Source: Gp6-AA40 sp963818645
GTDB taxonomy: Bacteria; Acidobacteriota; Vicinamibacteria; Vicinamibacterales; UBA2999
DNA: 64,000 bases
Assembly: GCA_963818645.1 (NCBI GenBank)
Contig: CAWFTF010000013.1
Span: 69,337 to 133,336 of the forward strand
Direction: 5' to 3'
Shown: piece by piece, positions 1 through 9,960 of the stretch
Layout of the letters: every line of letters starts with the position of its first letter
Position numbering within the stretch: the first letter of the stretch is position 1
Translations under genes and position numbers: made by a program
Notes under the pieces: model-generated
Told to the model about the DNA's origin: nothing
Database searches by the model: none
The model's input: the letters and a program-made list of their open reading frames with translations, nothing else

Positions 1-1078
1 ACCAACCGCCGTCAGAATCCGTGCGGCCTCCATCATCACGGAGCAACCGATCGCGTTGTCCGTCGAGCCGGTCGCAGCATGCCACGAGTCGAGATGCCCT
101 CCGAGCATGACGACTTCATCGGCCTTGTCGCTGCCCGGGATCTCAGCAACGACGTTGTAGGCGGTGCGCCCCTCCGGATACGAGCGATTGACGATGTCGA
201 ACTCGAGCTCAACGGGTCGCTTGTCGTCGAGCAAACGCCAGATGCGCCCGTAGTCCTCGTTACGCATGACGACGATCGGGTGGCGCCTTGGTTTCATCGA
301 ACGTGCGATTGTGGAACGCGCGAATCTGGCCGTGGTCTCGCCCGGCATCGGTGATGCGCACGAGGACGCCGTTCGTCGCGAGAAATGCGTTGAGCTGCTC
401 TTCGATTTCGTTCGTCGTCAACGGGCGCCGCGAAGGAGCTCCCTGGTTCGGCGTGGCCTGCGCGGGAGGGCCGCCGCCTCGCCCGGCCTGAGCGGCCGGA
501 GGTGCGCTCATCTGCGTGATGACGTCGCTGTCTTCGCGGCGGAGTGGAGGCGGATTGAACGTCACCGACACCGGCGTCGGAGCATTGACGAGCACGATCT
601 TTCCCTTGAGGCTCGCTTTCAATGACTCGAGATGCGTCGTCAGCTCCTCGCGCGTAGGTTGCCGCGGCAACGTAACCTGCATCGCGGCGCCCTTCGCCAC
701 ACCGTTCGTCCCCGGTGTCCACGCCAGCACTTCGGCGACGAGTGTGTCTTTGACCGGCGAGACGATGTAGGCGGCGAGCCGTTCGTTCGTCCAGCCAGGA
801 TGACCGAAGTTCCATGGCTCGAGGTGGCCGTTCTTCAGGCCCCACGACTGCATTTGCTGGATCGCCCACTCGCCCGCCGCCTTCAGGCTGGGTGAGCCGG
901 TGAGCCGCGGACCGTGCACGTCGGTGAGCATGTGCAGCGTCTGCATGATCTGGGAGTTGGTCTGACCTTCCTGACGAATCTTCCACAGAATCTGCTGGTC
1001 AGGACGCTCCTGGGCGACGAGCACCACGCTGACGAGCGAGATGCTCAGTGCGACGCAGGCTCGAAACAGTCTTCGCAT
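1..1078 (-). CDS. M28 family zinc metallopeptidase, partial and frameshifted
   Basis: Probably a secreted zinc aminopeptidase/carboxypeptidase of family M28. The start at 1078 gives a signal peptide (MRRLFRACVALSISLVSVVLVAQ), then the usual N-terminal part with a PA-like insert. The catalytic zinc segment GGHLDSWHAATGSTDNAIG is encoded at about 34-100 in another reading frame, so the gene continues beyond position 1. The first frame stops at 260 after ETKAPPDRRHA. Removing one base from the GGG at 278-280 restores ETKAPPIVVMRNEDYGR and joins the two parts. The C-terminal remainder lies outside the window. It is divergent from the IclR gene. The family call is strong; whether the break is biological or a sequencing error is open. 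Confidence 0.85.
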
Positions 1079-1210
1079 ATGGCCTCACGATCGAGGGATC
1101 GCGTCGTGAAGAGTGACACGGAAGCCGTGCTGGATCCAGTGCCGCGTCCCGGCGACAGGTCGGCCTGCTGGTAAGGCTCGAACCGGTATGCCACACTCTT
1201 CTACGGCACC

Positions 1211-2026
1211 ATGTCCGAACCTCAGGTCAAGATTCTCGACAAGGCCTTGCGCGTCCTGATGCTGTTTTCTCCGGAACAGCCCGAGTGGGGCGTCAGCGCC
1301 GTCTCGCGCGAGGTCGGGATGTCGAAGAGTACGGTGCACCGCATCCTGCGCGTGCTGGAACAGCATGCGTTCGTCACACAGAACGCGGAGACCAAGCGAT
1401 TCCGTCTCGGGCTGGCGGGCATCGAACTTGGACGCCGTGCGCAGGCGGGGATGGAACTCCGTCGCGTCGCGCTGCCGATCATGGAACAGCTCAGCGCGAC
1501 GAGCGGCGAGACCGTGCTCCTTCAGGTCGTCAGCCCGGAAGGCGATCGCGTCGTCTGCATCGAGCGCGTGCAGCAGCGTCGTGGTCTTCGCCTGATCCTC
1601 GACGTCGGATCGACAGCGCCGCTCTATGCGGGCTGCTCGTCCAAGGTGCTGCTCGCCTTCCTCGACAAGGAATCGATCGACGCGGTCCTCAAGAAACGCC
1701 TGCGTCCGCTGGCGTCTCACACCACAACTGACGCCTCGCAGATCCGTTCACAGCTCGTCGAGATTCGTCGAAAGGGATACGCGGTGTCCTTCGAAGAAAC
1801 GGACGAAGGCGTCGCGGGTGTGTCGTTTCCGATCAGGGACGCGCGCGATCGCGTGATCGCCAGCCTCACCATCTCCGGCCCACTGACGCGCGTGAACACG
1901 GCGACGATCAATCACTACACGGGCATCGTTCGCGAGGGTGCGCGTCGCATTGCCGCCGAACTGGGTCACCCCTCGTCGCGCATGGCATCACGCGAGCCGG
2001 TCGAAGCGCTCAACGCCGCGCAATAG
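1211..2026 (+). CDS. IclR-family transcriptional regulator
   Basis: A 271-residue regulator with the IclR layout: a winged helix-turn-helix in about the first 75 residues (GMSKSTVHRILRVLE is the recognition region) and a GAF-like effector domain from about 85 to 255, ending in the typical SISGP-like stretch (here LTISGPLTRV). IclR proteins bind palindromic operators and respond to aromatic or short-chain acids, controlling adjacent catabolic operons. The molybdenum hydroxylase operon starts 145 bases downstream on the same strand, behind a large inverted repeat (2112-2152) that is the obvious candidate operator. The ligand is unknown. Complete, with normal length for the family. Confidence 0.93.
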   Translation: MSEPQVKILDKALRVLMLFSPEQPEWGVSAVSREVGMSKSTVHRILRVLEQHAFVTQNAETKRFRLGLAGIELGRRAQAGMELRRVALPIMEQLSATSGETVLLQVVSPEGDRVVCIERVQQRRGLRLILDVGSTAPLYAGCSSKVLLAFLDKESIDAVLKKRLRPLASHTTTDASQIRSQLVEIRRKGYAVSFEETDEGVAGVSFPIRDARDRVIASLTISGPLTRVNTATINHYTGIVREGARRIAAELGHPSSRMASREPVEALNAAQ

Positions 2027-2111
2027 CCACAATCCCGTTCCTTTTGCACCTCGATCAGACAAATCCTGTCTGTCCGGAGGCCTTGACGCCCCCAGTTGCG
2101 TATGCCACGAT

Positions 2112-2152
2112 TCGTTTCACATACAGGTTATGTGTTCCTGTATGTGGAACGA
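2112..2152. promoter_or_regulatory. Inverted repeat, candidate IclR operator
   Basis: Two 15-base arms, 2112-2126 and 2138-2152, are reverse complements with one mismatch; the core CACATACAG / CTGTATGTG is perfect, with an 11-base spacer. It lies between the IclR gene and the first codon of the molybdenum hydroxylase operon. Seen directly: the symmetry. Inferred: binding by the adjacent IclR protein. The in-frame ATG codons at 2130 and 2142 fall inside it, which argues for a GTG start at 2172 or 2181 in the next gene. Confidence 0.6.
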
Positions 2153-2171
2153 CCTATTACACACCTGTCGG

Positions 2172-3059
2172 GTGACACACGTGGCCTTTGCTGTCTTCGA
2201 ACCCGCTACGCTGAACGAGGCTCTTGGCCTTCTCACCAACGAGGGTGACGCCAGCGCCGCTCTCGCCGGCGGGACCGACCTGCTGCTTCGTATCCGGCGC
2301 GGTGCCCGCAAGTACCGCTCCGTCGTCAACATCAAGTTCGTTCCCGGACTGACCGGTCTGACGTGGGACGCGCAGCGCGGGCTCACGCTGGGCGCGCTCA
2401 CGACGTTCCGCACGATCGAACAAAACGAGCACGTGCGGCGCCACTACCTCGCGCTGGTCGAAGCCGCGCGCGTCGTGGCTGGCGTCCAGCTCCGGAACCT
2501 CGCCACGATTGGCGGCAACATCGGCAACGCGTCGCCATCGGCAGACAGCGTGCCGCCCCTGGTGGCGCTCGGAGCCACCATCGAGATCGCATCCGCCACC
2601 GGAACACGCGTGGTGCCGATCGAGGCGTGCATCTCCGGTCCCGGCCGCACGGTTCTGATTCCCGGGGAGATCTTCACGACCATCAGCGTGCCGGCGCCGG
2701 CGACGCACAGTGGCAATGCGTTCTCGCGCTTCAGCCCGCGTTCGGCGATGGACATCGGCATCGCGAGCGTGGCGGCATCGGTCACACTCGACGCCGATGG
2801 CCGATGCACGGACTGCCGCATCGCCCTCGGCGCCGTGTCGCCCACTCCGCTGCGCGCCACTGCTGCAGAGAATGCGCTCCGTGGTGAGCGCTGCACCCCC
2901 GCGATCGCCGACGCGGTCGGCGAGCTGGCCGCAGCGGCAACCACGCCAATCTCCGACATCAGAGGCAGCGCCCCATATCGGCGCGCGATCGTGCGAACGC
3001 TGACGACGCGAGTGGTGCAACAGGCTGCGGCACGTGCCGCGACGGCGGGTGCGCGATGA
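2172..3059 (+). CDS. Molybdenum hydroxylase FAD-binding subunit (CoxM/XdhB/NdhF type)
   Basis: About 295 residues. FAD-binding domain of the CO dehydrogenase/xanthine dehydrogenase medium subunit: AGGTDLL near residues 32-38 and TIGGNIGNASPSAD near 111-124, the two loops that hold FAD pyrophosphate, followed by the CO_deh_flav_C-like end (SAMDIGIASVAASV onward). It passes electrons from the 2Fe-2S subunit to the acceptor. The start is uncertain: GTG 2172 or 2181 fits the family N-terminus (AFAVFEPATLNEAL); upstream ATGs lie in the inverted repeat. The stop overlaps the next start as ATGA (3056-3059), so translation is coupled. First gene of the operon. Confidence 0.92.
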   Translation: MTHVAFAVFEPATLNEALGLLTNEGDASAALAGGTDLLLRIRRGARKYRSVVNIKFVPGLTGLTWDAQRGLTLGALTTFRTIEQNEHVRRHYLALVEAARVVAGVQLRNLATIGGNIGNASPSADSVPPLVALGATIEIASATGTRVVPIEACISGPGRTVLIPGEIFTTISVPAPATHSGNAFSRFSPRSAMDIGIASVAASVTLDADGRCTDCRIALGAVSPTPLRATAAENALRGERCTPAIADAVGELAAAATTPISDIRGSAPYRRAIVRTLTTRVVQQAAARAATAGAR

Positions 3060-3559
3060 CACGGCAATACCTTCTCACCGTGAACGGCAAGACATCCACC
3101 GTCACGACGGAGCCCCACCAATCACTGCTCGACACATTGCGAGAGACGCTCGGTCTCACAGGCAGCAAGAAAGGCTGCGATGAGGGCGAGTGCGCCTCGT
3201 GCACCGTGCTCCTCGACGGCGCGCCGGTGAATGCGTGCCTCGTCCTCGTGGGCGATGCCGTGGGCAAGTCGATCGTCACGATCGAAGGGGTGGCCGGATC
3301 CGAAGGTCCACACCCGCTGCAGCGTGCCTTTGTCGAGCTCGGCGGAGTCCAGTGCGGCTACTGCACGCCAGGCATGATCGTCAGCTCGTGTGCGCTGCTG
3401 CGCGAACAGCCCGATCCGACCGACGAGGAAATCAAGTTCTACCTGGCCGGCAACGTCTGCCGGTGCACTGGCTACAACAAGATCACCGCGGCCGTCCGCT
3501 CGGCGGCCGAGACCATGCGTGCGGCAGATGTTCCCGCGCCGGCGCGGAGAACGGCATGA
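3056..3559 (+). CDS. Molybdenum hydroxylase 2Fe-2S subunit (CoxS/XdhC/NdhS type)
   Basis: 167 residues with both iron-sulphur centres: plant-type ferredoxin cysteines C41, C46, C49 and C61 (CDEGECASC) and the helical [2Fe-2S] cysteines C100, C103, C135 and C137 (CGYCTPGM and CRCTGYNKI). It shuttles electrons from the molybdenum site to FAD. The cytoplasmic form has the CGYCTPGM variant, unlike the periplasmic IorA-type protein at 48881-49336, which has CGYCQTGQ. It starts in an ATGA overlap with the FAD subunit and ends in an ATGA overlap (3556-3559) with the molybdopterin subunit. Confidence 0.96.
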   Translation: MTRQYLLTVNGKTSTVTTEPHQSLLDTLRETLGLTGSKKGCDEGECASCTVLLDGAPVNACLVLVGDAVGKSIVTIEGVAGSEGPHPLQRAFVELGGVQCGYCTPGMIVSSCALLREQPDPTDEEIKFYLAGNVCRCTGYNKITAAVRSAAETMRAADVPAPARRTA

Positions 3560-4845
3560 TTACCGTCGACACCAAGACCGAACAAGGCCTGATCGGCACC
3601 TCGCCGCCTCGCCTGGATGCCTGGGAGAAGGTCACCGGCAAAGTGCTCTACGCCGGCGACATGACGATGCCCGGCATGCTCCACGCGCGCATCCTGTGGA
3701 GCGCTCACGCGCATGCGAACATCCGCTCGATCGATACGACGGCGGCGCGCGCGCTGCCCGGTGTGCATGCGGTGCTCACGCACGAAGACGTGCCGGGTTC
3801 CAATCGTTATGGCGTCGCCGTGCTCGATCAGCGCGTGCTCGCTCAGGACAAGGTCCGCAGCTTCGCCGATGCCGTCGCGATCGTCGCCGCGGACACCGAG
3901 GAGATCGCGCGCGAGGCGGTCGAGCGGATCGTCGTCGAGTACGAGCCACTGCCGGGCGTGTTCACCATCGAAGACGCCCTGGCGCCCAACGCTCCACGCG
4001 TCAACGACGCGGACAACCTCTTCCAGCACACGCAGGTTCGAAAGGGGAATATTGCCGAAGGCTTTGCCCAAGCCGACCTGATCGTCGAGCACACGTATCG
4101 CACGCAGTCGATGGACCACCTGCCGATGGAGCCGGAAGCCGGGCTCGCCTACGTCGACAGCATGGGCGTGCTGAACATCCTCACCGCCACGCAGTACCCC
4201 TTCCGCGATCGACGGCAGATCGCGCCGAACGTCGGCCTGCCGATGAACAAGGTCCGGGTCGTGATGGCGCCCGTCGGCGGCGGGTTCGGCAGAAAAGATG
4301 ACATCACGACGGAAATCCACGCCGGCTTGCTGGCGCTGAAGACCGGCCGGCCCGTGCGTCTGGTCTACACGCGTGAAGAGTCGCTCTTCGCCCTGACAAA
4401 GCGCCACCCGTTCACCATCCATTACAAGTCGGGCGCGCGCGCAGACGGACGCCTGACCGCGGTCGAAGCCAGCATCTACGGCGACAGCGGCCCCTATCTC
4501 TCACTCGGGATGTATGTGATCAAGAAGGCTGGCATTCACGCGACCGGCCCGTACTACGTGCCCAACGTGAAAGTGGACACTTACACGGTCACGACGAACA
4601 ACCTGATAGGCGGTGCGATGCGCGGCTTCGGCGTGCTGCAGATTGCCGTCGCGCACGAGTCGCAGATGGACATGCTCGCCCGCGGTCTGGGCTTGTCGCC
4701 CGTCGAGTTCCGCTTGATCAACTGCCTCAAGCCGGGACTCACAACGGCAACTGGACAGGTCGTCAACGAAGGCACCGGCATCGGCGCCACGCTGACGCGT
4801 ATCCGCGACTACATGACGCAACACGGCATGGAGTGGTCCAGATGA
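3556..4845 (+). CDS. Molybdenum hydroxylase large subunit, N-terminal half
   Basis: 429 residues covering the aldehyde oxidase/xanthine dehydrogenase a/b hammerhead domain (about 15-130, AWEKVTGKVLYAGDM) and the first molybdopterin-binding domain (VGGGFGRKDD near 240 and MRGFGVLQ near 354). The protein ends at MTQHGMEWSR, exactly where one-piece large subunits enter the second molybdopterin domain, which here is a separate gene beginning in an ATGA overlap at 4842-4845. Size and split match NdhL of the four-subunit nicotinate dehydrogenase of Eubacterium barkeri, known for its two-part large subunit. The alternative is a single-base deletion in a fused gene; the operon-wide ATGA coupling argues against that. 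Confidence 0.88.
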   Translation: MITVDTKTEQGLIGTSPPRLDAWEKVTGKVLYAGDMTMPGMLHARILWSAHAHANIRSIDTTAARALPGVHAVLTHEDVPGSNRYGVAVLDQRVLAQDKVRSFADAVAIVAADTEEIAREAVERIVVEYEPLPGVFTIEDALAPNAPRVNDADNLFQHTQVRKGNIAEGFAQADLIVEHTYRTQSMDHLPMEPEAGLAYVDSMGVLNILTATQYPFRDRRQIAPNVGLPMNKVRVVMAPVGGGFGRKDDITTEIHAGLLALKTGRPVRLVYTREESLFALTKRHPFTIHYKSGARADGRLTAVEASIYGDSGPYLSLGMYVIKKAGIHATGPYYVPNVKVDTYTVTTNNLIGGAMRGFGVLQIAVAHESQMDMLARGLGLSPVEFRLINCLKPGLTTATGQVVNEGTGIGATLTRIRDYMTQHGMEWSR

Positions 4846-5858
4846 AGAAGCGTGGTCTTGGCGTTGGATCGATGTTCTACGGCATCGGCTACGGCTTCAA
4901 TCGGCCGGATATCGGTGCCGCGCATGTCGAGGTTGCCGAGGATGGCACCGCGACACTCTTCACCGGCGTCTGCGATCTCGGTCAGGGCATCCAGACGTTG
5001 CTCGCGCAGATCGTCGGCACCGAGCTTGGCATGCCCATCAGCGCGATTCGCGTCGTCGACGCGGACACGGGCAGCACGCCCGACTCCGGTCCAACGTCAG
5101 GCAGCCGCGCAACGTTCGTCCAGGGACAGGCAGTGCGAAATGCGAGCCTCGATGTGAGGTCCCGCCTTTTCGAGATGGCCGGCCGAATGGCGGGCGTCGC
5201 GCCCGACGATCTGGAATTGGCCGACGGCAACATCCGCTCTCGGATGTCGCCAGAGCGCCACGTCAGCGTGGTCAAGGTCGTCGACGAGATGCACAAGCAG
5301 GGCAAACGGTGCATCGGCTGGGGCTGGCAGGACATCACGACAAAAGACGTCGATCCAACCACGTCGCAGGGCGATGCCTACCAGACGTTCGGCTGGGCAA
5401 CGCAACTCGCTGAGGTCGAGGTCGACACCGAGACGGGATTCGTGCAGGTCACGCGCCTTGTCTCTGCGACTGACGCGGGCCGGGCGATCAATCCGATGGG
5501 TGTCGAAGGCCAGGTGCAGGGTGGCGCGGCGATGGGCCTTGGCTACGCCCTTTACGAGCAGCACGTCGTGGACCACGGCCGCGCGCGGACCGGGTCGCTC
5601 GCTTTCTATCTGGTCCCCACGCCGCTCGATGTCCCCGAGATCGAATGCCTCATCGTGGAGGTGCCCGATCCAAATGGTCCTTATGGCGCGAAGGGCGTAT
5701 CCGAGCCGGCCACGATCCCGACGACGCCGGCGATCCTGAACGCGATTTATGACGCCGTCGGTGTGCGCGTGAAGAGCACGCCGGCGACACCGGAGCGGAT
5801 TTTCGATCTGCTTCGGGAGCAGGAGGCACTGCAGGCCGTGCCGCCGAGCGTCGGGTGA
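4842..5858 (+). CDS. Molybdenum hydroxylase large subunit, C-terminal half
   Basis: 338 residues, the second molybdopterin-binding domain of the xanthine dehydrogenase family. It opens with KKRGLGVGSMFYGIGYG; CDLGQGIQT (about 44-52) is the Gly-Gln-Gly cofactor loop. GAKGVSEPATIP (about 283-294) carries the catalytic glutamate in a GVSEP variant of the usual GVGEP. It complements the preceding gene to make a complete active site. Length is close to NdhM of nicotinate dehydrogenase. GTG at 4833 is an alternative start. Substrate unknown; N-heterocycles such as nicotinate or purines are typical for the family. Confidence 0.88.
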   Translation: MKKRGLGVGSMFYGIGYGFNRPDIGAAHVEVAEDGTATLFTGVCDLGQGIQTLLAQIVGTELGMPISAIRVVDADTGSTPDSGPTSGSRATFVQGQAVRNASLDVRSRLFEMAGRMAGVAPDDLELADGNIRSRMSPERHVSVVKVVDEMHKQGKRCIGWGWQDITTKDVDPTTSQGDAYQTFGWATQLAEVEVDTETGFVQVTRLVSATDAGRAINPMGVEGQVQGGAAMGLGYALYEQHVVDHGRARTGSLAFYLVPTPLDVPEIECLIVEVPDPNGPYGAKGVSEPATIPTTPAILNAIYDAVGVRVKSTPATPERIFDLLREQEALQAVPPSVG

Positions 5859-5892
5859 CCTCACAGTTGTGGCCAGCACAATGCGAGCCCGC

Positions 5893-6018
5893 ATGAGTTG
5901 GGAAGCCGGAGTGATGATTCCGCCACCAAACTCGTTTACCGAGGTCGACTTCTACATGACCTGGCGCGTGGGTCTGTTGATTCCGTCTCCCAACTCGGTC
6001 ATGGAAGTCGACTTCTAC
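5893..6018 (+). repeat. Diverged tandem duplication of 21 codons
   Basis: 5893-5955 encodes MSWEAGVMIPPPNSFTEVDF plus Y, and 5956-6018 encodes MTWRVGLLIPSPNSVMEVDF plus Y. The units have equal length, no indels, 13 of 21 identical residues and about two-thirds identical bases. Both begin with ATG followed by a Trp at codon 3. Confidence 0.9.
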
Positions 6019-6672
6019 CGCAGCCTGCCGCACGACACGACGCTGCACACTGCGCGCATGTTCATGCCGGATATGACCGCGGCGAGTGAGGAGCAGATGC
6101 TCGATCAGTTCACCTTGCCGGCGGCAGCGATGGTGCGCACGGTGTCGCCGCACATCGTCGTCTTCGGCTCGACCAGCGCCTGCCTGCTTCGCGGCAAGGC
6201 CTACGATCGCGAGCTCTGCGAGCGGGTCGGCGAGCTGACCGGTGCGGAACCGGTGAGCGTCGTCGAGTCGGTCACCCAGGCATTGTTCGATGCGCGAGCC
6301 ACACGCGTCGCCGTCGTCTCGCCCTACACCGACGATGTGAACCGGCGCATCAAGGCTGGACTCGAATCGGACGGGATCGCGGTATCGGCGATGTACGGAA
6401 TGGGACTGTCAGCCGCCGATGGCGCAACCGTCACCCCGGAATCGATCTACTCGTTCGTGCAGTCACGGGTTGGCCCGCGCGTACCGGCTGATGCGCTCTT
6501 CATCGCATCCACCGACTACCACGCGATGAGCGCATTGTCGTTGCTCAAGATCGCGTACGACGTGCCCATCGTCACCACCAACCTCGCGGCGCTGCAGGCA
6601 GTGAAACGCAAGCTGCATCGGCTGCGGGAACGTGAGATGGCGCCGGCCGCACGGCGGCCCGCCACGACGTAA
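5893..6672 (+). CDS. Maleate isomerase/arylmalonate decarboxylase-like protein (Asp/Glu racemase superfamily)
   Basis: 238 residues from ATG 5956, or 259 from ATG 5893. The fold is recognisable from WRVGLLIPSPNSVMEVDFY at the N-terminus, FGSTSACL around the first catalytic cysteine (codon 6181) and a C-terminal YDVPIVTTNLAAL. Maleate isomerases and racemases use two cysteines. Here the second site reads ASTDYHAM and has none, so a racemase mechanism is unlikely and an isomerase or decarboxylase-like reaction is more plausible. The first 21 codons occur twice in tandem (5893-5955 and 5956-6018, each starting with ATG). Family members normally have one copy, which favours 5956 as the real start. 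Confidence 0.8.
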   Translation: MSWEAGVMIPPPNSFTEVDFYMTWRVGLLIPSPNSVMEVDFYRSLPHDTTLHTARMFMPDMTAASEEQMLDQFTLPAAAMVRTVSPHIVVFGSTSACLLRGKAYDRELCERVGELTGAEPVSVVESVTQALFDARATRVAVVSPYTDDVNRRIKAGLESDGIAVSAMYGMGLSAADGATVTPESIYSFVQSRVGPRVPADALFIASTDYHAMSALSLLKIAYDVPIVTTNLAALQAVKRKLHRLREREMAPAARRPATT

Positions 6673-6699
6673 CGGGCCACGCGAGCCGGGGGACCGAAC

Positions 6700-8162
<1,463 letters not shown>

Positions 8163-8188
<26 letters not shown>

Positions 8189-9167
8189 CGCACCGCAGTA
8201 TCCGCCAGAGGGCCTGGTGCCTTCGTACGCACAGCTCCGCGCGGAGCTGGCGAGCCGGGACCGCAGCCTGCGCCGAAAAGTGATGTCCCTCGAGGACGCG
8301 ACGGCTCTCGTCAACGACGGTGACACGGTGGGCATCGGCGGCAGCACGATGTCGCGGACGCCGATGGGCATGATCTGGGCGTTGATTCGGGCCCGCAAGT
8401 CCGGCCTTTCGTGCGTGCGCAGCATCGTGTCGAGCGACGGCGACCTGCTCTTCGGCTCGGGCATCTGCGATCGCATCACAACCAGCTGGTTCAGTCAGGG
8501 AATCCTGTGGGGTGTGTCCAAAGTGATGCGCCACCACGTGGAGACCGGCGCCGCGGCGTACGACGAGTGGAGTCACCTGGCGATCGGCATGCGCTTTCGC
8601 GCCGGGGCCATGGGACTCCCCTTCATGCCGATCCGATCGATGCTGGGCTCGGACGTCGTCCGGCAGCGGCCTGAAACGATTGAGATGATCTGCCCGTACA
8701 CGCGCGAGAAGCTGCTGCTCGTGCCGGCGCTCAATCCCGACGTGGCGCTCATCCACGTGCAGCGCTGCGATGAGTTCGGCAACGCGCAGATCGACGGCCT
8801 GCCCTTCATGGACGTCGATCTGGCGATGGCTGCCAACCGGGTGATCCTGACGACGGAGCGGATCGTGTCAAACGATCAGATTCGCCGGGCGCCCGACCAC
8901 ACCAAGATTCCATTCTTCGCCGTCGACGCGGTCGTCGAGCTGCCGTACGGATGCGCGCCTCACGAGTGTTCCGGCGTTTACGAGCCGATGATGGGCCACA
9001 TGGAGTCGTACGTCGCCCAGGTGAACGCCAACCCGGTCGACGGCATGCGCGAATACCTCGAACAGTTCGTGTTCGGCCCTGCGTCATGGAGCGAGTTCCT
9101 CGCAGGCATCGGCGTCGAGGAACTGATTCGAGCGGCGCGCGCAGGAAGGTCGATCGACGATGCGTAG
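8163..9167 (+). CDS. CoA-transferase alpha subunit (glutaconate CoA-transferase GctA-like)
   Basis: 334 residues, class I CoA-transferase alpha subunit (COG1788): DGDTVGIGGSTMSRTPMGM is the N-terminal CoA-binding loop and NPDVALIHVQRCDEFGNAQI is the family signature. The ATG at 8163 has GAGGTGG four bases upstream; ATG 8148 is the alternative. With its partner (9160-9960) it would activate a dicarboxylate or similar acid as a CoA thioester; some relatives (IpdAB) instead hydrolyse ring C-C bonds of steroid CoA thioesters, so the exact chemistry is open. It overlaps genes on both sides, so the four-gene stretch 6700-9960 is one transcription unit. Confidence 0.9.
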
Positions 9168-9960
9168 TGAATCTGTGAGTAGTGTCCGGCTTCAGCCGGA
9201 CTTATCCACCACGGCATCGGAGCTGCTGGCGATTCTGAGCGCCCGGCAACTCAAGGACGGTCAAGTCGTGTTCGCCGGAGTCGGTATCCCCCTCCTCGCG
9301 GCGACGCTGGCGCAGCGCCTCCGGTGTCCCGGCCTCACGATCCTCTTCGAGGGCGGCGTGATCGGCGCGTTCATCGAGCCCGGCCGACTGCCACCGTCGA
9401 CCAACGATCAACGCTGCACGGCCCGCGCGAACATGGTGCTCGGCAGCGCCGAAGTGCTGCTGTTGCTGCAGCGCGGCTACGTGGACGTCGGCTTCATGGG
9501 TGGCGCGCAGATCGATCAGTACGGCAATTTGAACAGCTCGTTCATCGGCGATCCCGCCCGCCCGAAGACGCGGCTGCCGGGGACCGGCGGTGGCAACGAC
9601 ATCTCGAGCCTCACAGCGATGATCGTCGCGATGAAGCACGAGAAGCGCCGCTTCGTCGAGCACGTCGACTTCATCACCAGCCCGGGCTGGCTGCGCGGGC
9701 GCACCTCACGATGCGAAAGCGGTCTCGGCACTGGCGGCATGTTCCGCGTCGTGACCGATCTCGCCGTCTTCGACTTCGATGAGGAGATGAGACGCATGCG
9801 CGCCATCGCGCTCAATCCGGGCGTGAGCTGCGAGCAGGTACAGGCGAACACCGGCTTTCCGCTGGCGTTCGCGCCCGACCTGCACGTCACCGAGCCGCCG
9901 AGCGCCGAGGAGCTGGCGATGCTCCGGCATCTCGATCCGGATCGACGGTATACGGCCTGA
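9160..9960 (+). CDS. CoA-transferase beta subunit (glutaconate CoA-transferase GctB-like)
   Basis: 266 residues. SARQLKDGQVVFAGVGIPLL and LTILFEGGVIGAF are typical of the beta subunit; the Glu in LFEGGVIG is a candidate for the catalytic carboxylate, and GFMGGAQIDQYGNLNSSFIG is the family core. The N-terminal 15-20 residues (SVRLQPDL) are translated from a perfect GTCCGGCT-TC-AGCCGGAC hairpin (9184-9201), which looks like an inserted repeat, so the ancestral start may be later or the repeat may have been absorbed into the gene. ATG 9160 overlaps the alpha-subunit stop by 8 bases. Confidence 0.9.
   Translation: MRSESVSSVRLQPDLSTTASELLAILSARQLKDGQVVFAGVGIPLLAATLAQRLRCPGLTILFEGGVIGAFIEPGRLPPSTNDQRCTARANMVLGSAEVLLLLQRGYVDVGFMGGAQIDQYGNLNSSFIGDPARPKTRLPGTGGGNDISSLTAMIVAMKHEKRRFVEHVDFITSPGWLRGRTSRCESGLGTGGMFRVVTDLAVFDFDEEMRRMRAIALNPGVSCEQVQANTGFPLAFAPDLHVTEPPSAEELAMLRHLDPDRRYTA
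9184..9201. repeat. Short palindromic repeat inside a gene start
   Basis: Perfect 8-bp inverted repeat with a 2-base loop, GTCCGGCTTCAGCCGGAC. A one-base-shorter relative occurs at 41575-41590 between convergent genes, so this is probably a mobile or spreading REP-like sequence. Here it is read in frame as VRLQPD. Confidence 0.75.

Noticed and set aside
1083..1109. TCACGA...TCGTGA inverted repeat between the M28 and IclR genes
   Set aside because: Six-base arms with a 15-base spacer are easily produced by chance at this GC content; not enough to call an operator.
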